From the NCBI RefSeq assembly GCF_000014945.1, contig NC_008553.1:1815472-1879471 (forward strand): a stretch of DNA of 64,000 bases, written 5' to 3'. A program made the translations under genes and the position numbers. Shown here piece by piece: positions 34,827-43,101 of the stretch. The notes under the pieces are model-generated. The model ran no database searches. It saw nothing but the letters and a program-made list of their open reading frames with translations, and was not told the origin of the DNA. The DNA comes from Methanothrix thermoacetophila PT (GTDB taxonomy: Archaea > Halobacteriota > Methanosarcinia > Methanotrichales > Methanotrichaceae). Numbering within the stretch: position 1 is the first letter of the stretch; every line of letters starts with the position of its first letter.

Positions 34827-35834
34827 TCATCTCTCGAAGTCGATCCTGTATGCCAGAGGTTCCTCGGATCCGAGCACGTTCTGGGTGGATGGGTCGAACC
34901 TCGCATCTCTCATGTAGCTCTGCAGCCCTGATGGCATGTAGCTGAGCGTGTCCGCATACTGATCGCCGTTTATGAGGTATGATATTATCCTCCTGTATAT
35001 CTCAGGGTAGCAGACATCCTCACCGCCATCGAGCGATGGGTTGTCGTTGACCTCTATGACGTAGAGACGGCCGTTGCTCTCCTTGATGTCCACTCCGTAC
35101 AGCCCCTTGCCTATGGCCTTTCCCGCCTCAATCCCCAGATCTATGATCTCCGACGGCACATCCTCCGGCGGAACGCTCTCCACCCCACAGTAAACGAGAT
35201 GACCGTTCACAGATGCCTGGATCTTGAAGGTCTGGGCTGGGATGACATATCTGCATGCGTAGAGGAACTCTCCATTGAGCACGCCAATCCTCCAGTCGAA
35301 GCTGCTCGGCACGTACTCCTGCACCACGATCCAGTCCGAGAGCCTGAGGAACCGCTTCGCTATCCTCATGAACTCCTGGACGTTCGACGCCTTCTCGACC
35401 CTTGCCGAGAACGATGTCGAAGGTTCCTTTAACACCAGCGGCGTGCCGAGCCTCTCGAAGAGCGCCCTGGCGTACTCCGGCGCTATCTCCCTCTTGCTCG
35501 GGAAGACCGTCCTGGGTATGGGCAGCTTCTTCTTCATCAGGTGGAGGTACATGTTGATCTTGTCGGAGCATATCTGGATCGATGCTGGATCGTCTATTAC
35601 AGGGATCCCGTAAAGGCTCGCGATTCTAGATGCGACATACGTCGCATTCATCGGATCCGTGTTGGCTCTTATGAACAGAGCATCGAGCTTCGGAATCCTG
35701 TTTATGTCCACCGGGAATATGAACTCCGCAGTGTGTCCCATGCTCTCGGCAGCATCTCTGCACTTTATGAGCGCGGTGAGCTGCTCTGAGCTGCTAAGCG
35801 TTTGTCTGTTGACGAATATTCCCAACCTGCTCAA
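34827..35834 (-). CDS. RimK-like ATP-grasp ligase
   Basis: A 335-residue ATP-grasp protein. The N-part (IFVNRQTLSSSEQLTALIKC; DALFIRANTDPM) is a preATP-grasp domain. DKINMYLHLMKKKLPIPRT, PLVLKEPSTSFSARVEKA and VVQEYVPSSFDWRIGVLNGE are the ATP-binding lid and loops; YGVDIKESNGRLYVIEVNDNP carries the Mg-binding Asp/Glu/Asn triad. RimK relatives add amino acids such as glutamate to a carboxylate. Its ATG overlaps the RLAN stop (ATGA, 35831-35834), so the two subunits should be made together. Confidence 0.88.
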   Translation of the reverse strand: MSRLGIFVNRQTLSSSEQLTALIKCRDAAESMGHTAEFIFPVDINRIPKLDALFIRANTDPMNATYVASRIASLYGIPVIDDPASIQICSDKINMYLHLMKKKLPIPRTVFPSKREIAPEYARALFERLGTPLVLKEPSTSFSARVEKASNVQEFMRIAKRFLRLSDWIVVQEYVPSSFDWRIGVLNGEFLYACRYVIPAQTFKIQASVNGHLVYCGVESVPPEDVPSEIIDLGIEAGKAIGKGLYGVDIKESNGRLYVIEVNDNPSLDGGEDVCYPEIYRRIISYLINGDQYADTLSYMPSGLQSYMRDARFDPSTQNVLGSEEPLAYRIDFER

Positions 35835-36487
35835 CTGCTCACCCTCTTCTCAAGGATGCTCTTCATCAGATCCCTCTCCTTTTCGGAGAGCTGGGAGTAC
35901 ATCACAGGTGCAAGTGATGACAAACGATATCCTCCAAGATCTCTGACGAGCACGAGGCTCACCAGTGGTATGTTGAAGACCGCATAGATCTTCTCAGCCA
36001 GCGTCTCTATCTCATCAGAGCAGTCGATCGTTCTTCCGAAGATGGAGGTGTACACTGCCACCTCTGCCTCATCGCTTATCTTCTGATAGCAGAACGGGTA
36101 CTTGCCGTAGTTTGTCACGTGCTTTATCGCCTTCTTCGCGCTTGTGAAATCCTTCACGACAAAATGTTCAGAGGGTGTGGAGAAGTAGTTCAGCCCGTAG
36201 ACTATCGCTGGAAGAGTTATGTATGCGTAAGAGACGACCCACTCGCATACAGGTATCCCTGCCATTCTTGCTTTCTCGAGACATATCGGCACAATGTAAG
36301 CATCGAGAACCGCACTGCTGCTTGGAACTGTCCTGATTCCCTCGAACTCGTTCTGCACTATCGTGTAGTATGGCTCTGTCTTGTAGAAGTAGCTCTCGTT
36401 GATTATGTATACTGTCCCATTTTTATTTAATGTATACATAATATTCTTCTTTGGAATAGTGTGACGTTTGTTCATACGAGCGGCCAC
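35831..36487 (-). CDS. RLAN (RimK-like ATP-grasp N-terminal) domain protein
   Basis: A 218-residue protein that matches the RLAN domain usually fused to the N-terminus of RimK-like ligases: YIINESYFYKTEPYYTIVQN near residue 27 and IPLVSLVLVRDLGGYRLSSL near 173. Here it is a separate gene coupled to the ATP-grasp gene by an ATGA overlap. No membrane segments. Start uncertain: ATG 36487, 36475 (MNKRHT) or 36439 (MYTLNKNG) are all in frame. It heads the four-gene amidoligase operon. Confidence 0.75.
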   Translation of the reverse strand: MAARMNKRHTIPKKNIMYTLNKNGTVYIINESYFYKTEPYYTIVQNEFEGIRTVPSSSAVLDAYIVPICLEKARMAGIPVCEWVVSYAYITLPAIVYGLNYFSTPSEHFVVKDFTSAKKAIKHVTNYGKYPFCYQKISDEAEVAVYTSIFGRTIDCSDEIETLAEKIYAVFNIPLVSLVLVRDLGGYRLSSLAPVMYSQLSEKERDLMKSILEKRVSS

Positions 36488-36636
36488 CAGCTCTGGAAAA
36501 CAGTCTGGATGCAGCCAGTTGGCCTTATCACCACTCCACTACGGTGTTTTTTATGGTATCTGCGCTCCATAAGGAGATCCTCGGCACCACAGTGTGCCGG
36601 ACGGCTTTACTGTAGATGTCTGGAAGTATTTAGAGC

Positions 36637-38646
36637 TTACCCTGATGCATTCTCAGAACTTCTGAGTTCTCTAACATCGAGAAGCTCGATCATACTTCTT
36701 ATATCTGTTGCCGGAAAGCTGCATGTGTATCTGCTGCAGACATACGCGGTGGCCTTTTTATCCACAGGTCTCAGAGAAGATGCCCACTCCGGAGGTCTAT
36801 CACCTGATACCACGACCTTTCTCGGTGCGTAGACGGACCAGAGCGCGCGCAGCATAGTTCTTGTATTATCCGCATCGCCCACGATTGCGATCTCATGCGA
36901 CGGGCCGAGCGCGAGATCGAGAGCGATCAGGAGTCCCACCTGCGCAGGCAGGGAGGCCATGCTGATGTGCCTGAGGCTCATCGAAGCGATCTCCTCCAGA
37001 TCCGGCCTGCCGAGGATTTTCCCGAGCAGGAGCATGTCCATGGTGGCCATCGAATAGCCTGATGGGATCGCACCATCGCGGATCTCCTTTCTTTGCAGGA
37101 TGATGTCACTCTGCTCCTTCATCGTGTAATAGAACCCTCCATCCGGATCTGAGAAATGGGAGACCATCTCATCACACAAGATCTCAGCTCTCTCCAGATA
37201 CCTTCCGTCGAACCCGGCCTGGTAAAGCTCTATCAGCCCAAAGATGAGGAAGGCGTAATCGTCCAGAATCGACACCCTGCTTCCCTTATAGGAATGCATC
37301 AGCATGCCGTCTCTGTGCATGCTCGACAGCACGAAATCCGCTGCCTCGGATGCTATGCGGAGCCATCTCTCATCTCCCAGAACCTGGGCACCTCTGGAGA
37401 ATGCCGCTATCATCAATCCATTCCAGTCCGCAAGCACCTTCTCATCTCTGAAGGGTTTTCTCCTCAGAGATCTTGCATCCAGAAGTTTTCTTCTTATGGG
37501 CTCGCTGGTGTGCTTGAACTCGCTCAATTCGCCTTTCAGCGAGATCCTGAGGACGTTCTTTCCATCGCTCCCGCCGATTGGCTCGAGGACGAACACCTCC
37601 AGCGCTTTTTTCAGATCATCACCAAGAGCATCTCGAAGCTGATCCATTGTCCAGAGATAATATCCTCCCTCGATGTTATCGCTCTCTGCGTCCAGCGCTG
37701 AGCAGAAAGCGCCATCGGGTGATCTCAGATCCTCAGCAACGAAACCGAGTATCTCATCTGCCACAATCGCGTAATCCCTCTTTCCTGTGGCCTGATACGC
37801 CTCAAGATAAACCACAGACATCAGCGCCTGGTCGTAGAGCATCTTCTCGAAGTGGGGCACGCCCCAGCTCGAATCAGTTGAGTACCTGTGGAAACCATAT
37901 GCGAGCTGGTCGTATATGCCGCCGCATCGCATCTCCCTGAGAGTCAGCTCCACCATCTCCAGAGCTTTCATCTCCCCTGTTCTGTGCCAGTACCTGAGCA
38001 GGAACAGCAGATTCTGTGCCAGGGGGAACTTCGGGGCTCTCCCAAACCCTCCGCTGGTCCAGTCGAAGATCCCAGAAAGCTCGAGGTACGCTCTGCTCAG
38101 AGTACTCTCATCCGCATTCGACGCCTGGAGATGCGTATCAGCCTTTCGCATGGCGTTCAGCACCTTGAATCCGAGAGATGTGAGCTCGGATCTCCGATTT
38201 CTCCAGAGCTCCTCCACCAGCGGTATGAGCTCCCTCAGCCCCATCATACCGAGCCGCCCATCCTTCGGGATATATGTGGCTGCAAAAAAGGGAATGCCAT
38301 CCGGGGACATTATGATCGTCAGAGGCCATCCGCCCCTGCCGGTGATGATCTGGCAGGCCTCCATGTAAATGGCGTCGATATCCGGCCTCTCCTCCCTGTC
38401 CACCTTCACGCATACAAATGCCCTGTTCAGCATCTCAGCGATCCTCTCATCCTCAAAAGACTCCCTTGCCATCACGTGGCACCAGTGGCACGTGGAGTAC
38501 CCTATGGAGAGAAATATCGGCCTGTCCTCAGCTCTGGCACGCTCGAAGGCCTCAGGAGACCAGGGATACCAGTCCACGGGGTTGTATGCATGCTGGAGGA
38601 GGTAAGGACTTGACTCTCCAGCAAGACGGTTGGGCTTGCGATCCAT
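36637..38646 (-). CDS. YyaL/DUF255 thioredoxin-domain protein
   Basis: A 669-residue protein of the SSP411/YyaL family. The start [20 protein letters not shown] and WYPW lead into a thioredoxin-like domain with [17 protein letters not shown] (CxxC) near residue 49. From about residue 190 an alpha/alpha-barrel, glycosidase-like part follows ([34 protein letters not shown]). Length is typical. The biochemical activity of the family is not established. It precedes the amidoligase operon by 150 bases on the same strand. Confidence 0.9.
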   Translation of the reverse strand: MDRKPNRLAGESSPYLLQHAYNPVDWYPWSPEAFERARAEDRPIFLSIGYSTCHWCHVMARESFEDERIAEMLNRAFVCVKVDREERPDIDAIYMEACQIITGRGGWPLTIIMSPDGIPFFAATYIPKDGRLGMMGLRELIPLVEELWRNRRSELTSLGFKVLNAMRKADTHLQASNADESTLSRAYLELSGIFDWTSGGFGRAPKFPLAQNLLFLLRYWHRTGEMKALEMVELTLREMRCGGIYDQLAYGFHRYSTDSSWGVPHFEKMLYDQALMSVVYLEAYQATGKRDYAIVADEILGFVAEDLRSPDGAFCSALDAESDNIEGGYYLWTMDQLRDALGDDLKKALEVFVLEPIGGSDGKNVLRISLKGELSEFKHTSEPIRRKLLDARSLRRKPFRDEKVLADWNGLMIAAFSRGAQVLGDERWLRIASEAADFVLSSMHRDGMLMHSYKGSRVSILDDYAFLIFGLIELYQAGFDGRYLERAEILCDEMVSHFSDPDGGFYYTMKEQSDIILQRKEIRDGAIPSGYSMATMDMLLLGKILGRPDLEEIASMSLRHISMASLPAQVGLLIALDLALGPSHEIAIVGDADNTRTMLRALWSVYAPRKVVVSGDRPPEWASSLRPVDKKATAYVCSRYTCSFPATDIRSMIELLDVRELRSSENASG

Positions 38647-38978
38647 ATGTGGTTTAATGCTACATTCATGTAAATTGTTTTCTGTATTTGTTGGGTGGAT
38701 GCATTTTGCATCACCATTTCCAGCAGTGCCCAGAAGATCACGCTCTGAAGGTTTTCAGGCTCACGTCACCAGATTATCAATACAATCAGAACGCTTCCAT
38801 TGGGCGATCTACCTACCCGAAGACTGCTAGCGTCTCTGGATGTGTCCGAATAAGAGCTGAATTCAGAAATCTGCGGCTTGCTGCTTTTTGGGTGGAGGAG
38901 ATACTCAATCCTTATTCGGACACGTCCGCGTCTCTGATAGTCATGTTTTTGTATTATTGTGTAGTTAAACACAAAAAC
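38647..38978. other. intergenic region with one MITE-like element
   Basis: Divergent spacer between the YyaL gene and the zinc-finger gene. It holds the 90-bp MITE-like element at 38838-38927 and, before ATG 38979, an AT-rich TTTTTGTATTATTG centred about 26 bases upstream. Nothing else was recognised. Confidence 0.6.
38838..38927. mobile_element. 90-bp MITE-like element with 8-bp target duplication
   Basis: Ends are inverted repeats: GGATGTGTCCGAATAAG at 38838-38854 and CTTATTCGGACACGTCC at 38911-38927 (16 of 17 matching). The element is flanked by direct repeats GCGTCTCT at 38830-38837 and 38928-38935. There is no coding capacity. Related copies lie at 63797-63887 and 63895-63976 with the shared inner block GAGCTG...CAG..ATCTG. 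A full-length partner supplying transposase is not in this window. Confidence 0.82.
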
Positions 38979-39542
38979 ATGGAAGGTGACATAATCTGCC
39001 CTGCCTGCGACTCCGCCACTGAGCACACTGTTTTACATGCGGGCAGGGATCTCGTGGTGAGGTGCGAGGTCTGTGGCACGGTGCACTCGGTGGCACCTCA
39101 CCCTCATGTTAGGATGACGCCTCTAAAGGTCATCGTGAGCTCCGGACCGAACTCGAGAGTGTACCGCGTAAGTGTCCCTCGTAATGATATGCTCTCGGTT
39201 GGCTCTGAGATAGTGGTCGATGATGGGCGGAGCGATGTTGTTGTGGCGGAGGTAACTGCTATTGAGACAGACAAGAGGGTGAGCCATGCTCTTGCCAGGG
39301 ATGTGAAATGCGTATGGTCGAGGGCCGTGGATGATGTTGTGGTCAAGATCTCTGTGTACAGGGCTGGCCGGACGAGATCATTCAGGATCATGACGAAGGG
39401 CGACGAGGTTTTCGCGGTCGGTGATGTCCGAGAGGTCGAGGGTCTCAGGTACAAGATAGTGAAGATCAAGGGGCGCAATGGTGGGTTTCCGGAAAGCTCT
39501 GAGGCCAGGGATATCATAAGGGTGTGGGGGCGCCAGCTTTGA
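38979..39542 (+). CDS. zinc-ribbon protein, HVO_0476-like
   Basis: A 187-residue archaeal protein. An N-terminal zinc ribbon has [10 protein letters not shown] near residue 6 and [10 protein letters not shown] near residue 27. The rest is beta-rich with [20 protein letters not shown] and a final region [13 protein letters not shown]. This pattern fits the HVO_0476 family, of unknown role, often found near protein-repair or tRNA genes. ATG 38979 is the start; the frame is open further upstream but crosses the promoter and MITE. It overlaps pcm by 19 bases. Confidence 0.78.
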   Translation: MEGDIICPACDSATEHTVLHAGRDLVVRCEVCGTVHSVAPHPHVRMTPLKVIVSSGPNSRVYRVSVPRNDMLSVGSEIVVDDGRSDVVVAEVTAIETDKRVSHALARDVKCVWSRAVDDVVVKISVYRAGRTRSFRIMTKGDEVFAVGDVREVEGLRYKIVKIKGRNGGFPESSEARDIIRVWGRQL

Positions 39543-40171
39543 GGAAGGAGAGGCTCATCGAGAGCCTCAGGAACTATGTGAGCGAGAGGGTTGTGGAGGC
39601 GATGTCTAGGGTGCCCAGGGAGCTCTTCGTTCCCGAGGAGCTCAGGCCCATGGCGTATGAGGATCGCCCACTCCCCATAGGCCACGGCCAGACGATATCT
39701 GCGCCCCATATGGTGGCGATGATGTGTGATCTTCTGGATCTGCGGGAGGGCATGAAGGTCCTCGAGGTCGGCGGAGGCTGTGGATATCATGCGGCTGTGA
39801 TGGCGGAGCTGGTTGGCCCATCTGGGCATGTCTACTCGGTGGAGCGCATTCCGGAGCTGGTTGAGATGGCACGACGGAATCTGGAAAGGGCGAGATACAG
39901 AAACGTGAGCATGATCTTAGGAGATGGGACCCTGGGGTACAGCGAGCAGGCACCATACGACAGGATAAGCGTCGCGGCATCCGCGCCTGATATACCGGAG
40001 CCGCTGAAAGAGCAGCTCAGGCCAGGCGGAAGAATGGTTATCCCCGTCGGCTCATACTCACAGGACCTTCTTGTCGTTACAAAGAATCATGATATAAGGG
40101 TCGAGCGGGCCATGGGCGTCATATTCGTTCCGCTCATAGGGAAGTACGGCTTCAAGGACTCGTTCTGGTGA
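39524..40171 (+). CDS. pcm: protein-L-isoaspartate O-methyltransferase
   Basis: SAM-dependent enzyme that methylates isoaspartyl residues in damaged proteins and starts their repair. Of 215 residues. Seen: [20 protein letters not shown] (substrate/SAM motif), [18 protein letters not shown] (SAM-binding glycine loop, residue about 81), [12 protein letters not shown] with the acidic ribose binder, and [12 protein letters not shown]. Overlaps the upstream zinc-ribbon gene. Start could be GTG 39524 or TTG 39539; the spacing of upstream purines does not decide it. Confidence 0.93.
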   Translation: MGAPALRKERLIESLRNYVSERVVEAMSRVPRELFVPEELRPMAYEDRPLPIGHGQTISAPHMVAMMCDLLDLREGMKVLEVGGGCGYHAAVMAELVGPSGHVYSVERIPELVEMARRNLERARYRNVSMILGDGTLGYSEQAPYDRISVAASAPDIPEPLKEQLRPGGRMVIPVGSYSQDLLVVTKNHDIRVERAMGVIFVPLIGKYGFKDSFW

Positions 40172-40180
40172 GATGCACAG

Positions 40181-40204
40181 CATCGGTGGAGCATCTCACC
40201 GATG
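40181..40204 (+). terminator. hairpin after pcm
   Basis: CATCGGTG (40181-40188) pairs perfectly with CACCGATG (40197-40204), 10 bases after the pcm stop. No long T run follows. Confidence 0.5.
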
Positions 40205-40239
40205 ATGCGCCTGCTGATTCTCAGATCTATTCAACGAGT

Positions 40240-40323
40240 GTCTCAAAACAGCCTGATGCACCCTGCACAGGCATAATCGGCCGTCACACCAGATTGCTGC
40301 ACACCAGATTGCTGTTTTGAGAC
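40240..40323. repeat. 84-bp inverted-repeat element with an internal 15-bp duplication
   Basis: GTCTCAAAACAGC (40240-40252) and GCTGTTTTGAGAC (40311-40323) are perfect 13-base inverted repeats. Inside, CACACCAGATTGCTG occurs twice in tandem (40285-40299, 40300-40314). It lies between the convergent ends of pcm and the secreted-protein gene at 40336. It could be a bidirectional terminator, or a small mobile element of a different family from the MITE at 38838. Confidence 0.7.
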
Positions 40324-40335
40324 GATTTTGGAATT

Positions 40336-41289
40336 TCAAATGAGATTCTGAACACCATTTCCCTGTCCCTGGCTCGAGTATCCCTGGATCGCAGCTGGTA
40401 CCGCTGAAATCCCGGTGTTCGTCTGTGTTGATGGAGCGGACACAGGCGAATACGAGACAGGAACAGGTTGCCCTGTTGGAATCCCCACGATCGTCGGTGC
40501 TGCAGATACCGTGCCGAGCCAGACCTTGGCCATCACCTGAGTGAACGTGTATCCAGGGGCAACTGCAGTTATCACATAATACCCGGAGGGCAGATCCATG
40601 CCGTAATACCCGAGCATATCAGTGGTTATGGTGAAGCTTCCCCCCTCCCCGCTGGAGATTACGACCCTTGCCCAAGGAATACCAGCGCCGTTCTGGTCAA
40701 CCACACGCCCGACTAGGCTGTATGTTGTGGGATACCTTCCGGGATCGACGAGCACCGATACGTTATTTGTGAGCAGCCCGCCCACCCGCATGACGTAGAG
40801 ATGGTTTGTCAGCAGATCAGCCTGGGCTCCTGTTATTCTGTACCAGCCAGGCATCATGAGACCTGTTGAGTAGACCATTCTGCCGTTATCATAAAGCAGG
40901 AGATTGCCCGGAACAGATGTGTATACCCACAGTATTATCGGGTCTCCGAGAATCACAGACGCCCGGGTTGTGAGCATGCTGCCCTGCTGAACGTATAGAA
41001 TGTTCGGCAGCCTCAGCTCATCCTTTATGGTCAGCCCCTCTGCAATGGGATCCATCCTCTCGATAACCATCTGCTGAGAATCAAATGGAGCATACGGGTC
41101 CCACTCAGGTCGCTCCACAGCAAATGGGTTCAGGTAATCTGGCTCAACAGTCGTGACGGCCTGCTGCGGCGTGCTCCATGGGGTCAGCCAGTCAGGCTGC
41201 TTCGTTCCGGCAGCCCCGAAGGCCTCACAGGGTCCTGCAATGAGATTGAGCAGAATCGCGAGCAGAATGATGTGCTTTACATAGTCCAT
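40336..41289 (-). CDS. secreted protein with carboxypeptidase-regulatory-like domain
   Basis: A 317-residue exported protein. Residues 1-23 (HIILLAILLNLIAGPCEAFG) are a signal peptide. The middle has beta-rich segments (SVILGDPIILWVYTSVPGNL; GWYRITGAQADLLTNHLYVM). VVDQNGAGIPWARVVIS at about 195 through SGYYVITAVAPGYTFTQVMA is a carboxypeptidase-regulatory/PEGA-like beta sandwich. The tail is Pro/Ser/Thr/Gln-rich and low in complexity. No anchor. It lies next to another secreted protein in the same direction, so a cell-surface pair is likely. Confidence 0.8.
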   Translation of the reverse strand: MDYVKHIILLAILLNLIAGPCEAFGAAGTKQPDWLTPWSTPQQAVTTVEPDYLNPFAVERPEWDPYAPFDSQQMVIERMDPIAEGLTIKDELRLPNILYVQQGSMLTTRASVILGDPIILWVYTSVPGNLLLYDNGRMVYSTGLMMPGWYRITGAQADLLTNHLYVMRVGGLLTNNVSVLVDPGRYPTTYSLVGRVVDQNGAGIPWARVVISSGEGGSFTITTDMLGYYGMDLPSGYYVITAVAPGYTFTQVMAKVWLGTVSAAPTIVGIPTGQPVPVSYSPVSAPSTQTNTGISAVPAAIQGYSSQGQGNGVQNLI

Positions 41290-41471
41290 ACCGACTCCCC
41301 AGCAGAGTAGAGAGTACTGGAAGATAAATATTGCGTGATGTCAGGAATTATTCGTAAAGCGCATGCAGCACGGCATTCAGCGAAATGCCATCGATGCACT
41401 CTGTCTTCTTTGAATACAACTCAACCTGTACATACGCTATCGATCTGTGCTCTCGATCTGCACATTTCATT

Positions 41472-42821
41472 TCAGCAGTCGAACGCATATGGGCCGCATG
41501 TTTTAGATGTATCTGATCTGCATCCGAATGTATGGCATTCAGAGGATGAGCCACTATCAGGCCAGACGTAGATGTATATGTAGTTAGACCAGTCGGTTGT
41601 GCAGTAGGCGAGTATGTGCCATCCCACCTTCTCACCGTAGAACCATGTCGGGAACCAGCCTGTGGTCTTGTAGCCGAAGCCCTTCACACTTGGAGAGCAG
41701 TAATATCCCCTGGGGAAGCTGCCACATGGGGCCCATTCGTACGACCAGTATCTTCCAGGGCGCCTGATGTTCGACCAGAGCGGGAGCCACTCGCCCTGAA
41801 CAACACCGGCAGCTGTGACAAGCTTGTTCGGCCATACCTGTATGTAATATTCATTGCAGCCGCACCTCTTCTCTGGACAGCTGCAGGATGCAACTTTTGG
41901 GAATACTGGATTGAGATCAGCATAGCATTCATCTCCCGAGCATCCCGGATAGATCTTGTTTGAGTCCGGAAGGATCAGTTGCTCTGTGTTCACATCAGGA
42001 GGCGTTGGCGCGCCCTGAACGCTGGATTCAGAGGTTGATTGGACAGACTGGATGACATTAGAGCTCTGGACGTTGGATACGGATTGTATTATGTTCGTAT
42101 TCGAGTGTATCACGGAGGTCGGCCAGACATAGATGTAGATATAGTTCGACCATCCGTTGCAGTAGTAGCTGATGATGTGCCAGCCGGGAGCGTCACCATA
42201 GAACCAGCCGCGCTTGTACCCGGGCCACGACCAGCCCCACCACCGGACCTTTGGGGCCGAGCTTGAGGGATACCATTCATATGTATACAGGTTCCCTGCG
42301 GAGGCTATCTGCGCCCAGAGGGGAAGGTATCCGCCAAGCCAGCATCCGCCTACAGTTCTGAGCCCTGAGGACGTCTGGACATAAAGCCTGTTTCTGGATG
42401 TCGATGAGCCCGGCCAGTACCAGGCACCGCTGGTGTCGAATGAAAGACCTGCAGGAGGTGTTGCTGAGCTGAAGTCGAGACTCCCATCAGGCTGGAAGCT
42501 ATCAGCGCTCGGCTCCTGGAGCTTCAGATCCGTCGGGGTCATGCGCTCTGCATAGGGTCCCTGCGCCTCAGGGGCTGCCGAAAAACCGCCGAGGATGTTC
42601 TCAAGGCTTCTCCACGGCTGCTGGTCCGGCAGCTGCGAGCCTGTTGATGGTGATTGAGATCCAGGATACTGCGTGCTCTGCGGGTAGCCCTGCCCGCTCA
42701 TCGCTGATGGGCTGTCGAGAGGTGTAAAATCGGAATAGCCCTGGACACCGCCATCGCCTATGGCACCGAAGGCGACATTGATGAGCGCAAACGCGATAAG
42801 GATACAGGCATAGAGCTTCAA
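41472..42821 (-). CDS. secreted Trp/Tyr-rich protein with two copies of an unrecognised ~100-aa domain
   Basis: About 449 residues. A signal peptide (LKLYACILIAFALINVAFGA) is followed by a Gln/Ser/Pro-rich linker. Two related aromatic-rich domains follow: copy 1 about 135-235 (GGYLPLWAQIASAGNLYTYE; PGWHIISYYCNGWSNYIYIY) and copy 2 about 322-425 (GEWLPLWSNIRRPGRYWSYE; VGWHILAYCTTDWSNYIYIY). Between them lies a Cys-rich piece CSCPEKRCGCNEYY. TTG 42821 is chosen because the TATA box at 42871-42882 ends only 2 bases from ATG 42869, so that ATG cannot be in the transcript. Function not recognised. Confidence 0.75.
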   Translation of the reverse strand: MKLYACILIAFALINVAFGAIGDGGVQGYSDFTPLDSPSAMSGQGYPQSTQYPGSQSPSTGSQLPDQQPWRSLENILGGFSAAPEAQGPYAERMTPTDLKLQEPSADSFQPDGSLDFSSATPPAGLSFDTSGAWYWPGSSTSRNRLYVQTSSGLRTVGGCWLGGYLPLWAQIASAGNLYTYEWYPSSSAPKVRWWGWSWPGYKRGWFYGDAPGWHIISYYCNGWSNYIYIYVWPTSVIHSNTNIIQSVSNVQSSNVIQSVQSTSESSVQGAPTPPDVNTEQLILPDSNKIYPGCSGDECYADLNPVFPKVASCSCPEKRCGCNEYYIQVWPNKLVTAAGVVQGEWLPLWSNIRRPGRYWSYEWAPCGSFPRGYYCSPSVKGFGYKTTGWFPTWFYGEKVGWHILAYCTTDWSNYIYIYVWPDSGSSSECHTFGCRSDTSKTCGPYAFDC

Positions 42822-42870
42822 CGTGACCCCGACCTCATATGCTACTCCAGGAAAATATGAGCACTTCATC

Positions 42871-42882
42871 TATATATATTTT
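42871..42882 (-). promoter_or_regulatory. TATA box of the Trp/Tyr-rich secreted protein
   Basis: AAAATATATATAG on the minus strand. Its position rules out ATG 42869 and supports the TTG start at 42821 with upstream ATGAGGTC. Confidence 0.55.
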
Positions 42883-43003
42883 GGGAGGGGCCCGGTTTCC
42901 CTGGAACCCAGCTCGAACCTCGCGACCGGAAACCACACGAGTGGAGAAGCTGAACGGTTACCGCTCAAAAGAGGATCCGATAGTATTGCATGTTGTATAA
43001 AAG

Positions 43004-43101
43004 CGCCGAGGGTGAGATTCGAACTCACGAGACTCTTTCGAGTCACCAGCTCTCCAGGAGGCTCACTCCAGGCTGGCGCCCTACCACTAGACGACCTCGG
43101 C
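43004..43101 (-). tRNA. tRNA-Ser (anticodon GGA) with a ~14-nt intron
   Basis: Read on the minus strand: acceptor stem GCCGAGG pairs with CCTCGGC and the discriminator is G, both typical of archaeal tRNA-Ser. D-stem GTCT/GGGC, anticodon stem CCAGC/GCTGG, long variable arm GACTC-GAAA-GAGTC (class II, so Ser or Leu), T-stem GTGAG-TTCGAAT-CTCAC. The anticodon loop has 21 bases instead of 7; CT-GGA-G ... A leaves a 14-base insert TGAGCCTCCTGGAG, read as an intron after position 37. Mature length about 84. CCA is not encoded. CTTTTATA follows. The first 15 bases overlap the end of cbf5. Confidence 0.82.

Noticed and set aside
38688..38978. N-terminal extension of the zinc-ribbon protein to 38688
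   Set aside because: It would run through the MITE-like element and the promoter; homologues start at the zinc ribbon and ATG 38979 is well placed.
42894..42934. GGTTTCC/GGAAACC stem with a GGTTCGA piece, considered as a tRNA or tRNA fragment
   Set aside because: No cloverleaf can be drawn around it; only a 7-base stem and a chance T-loop-like string are present.
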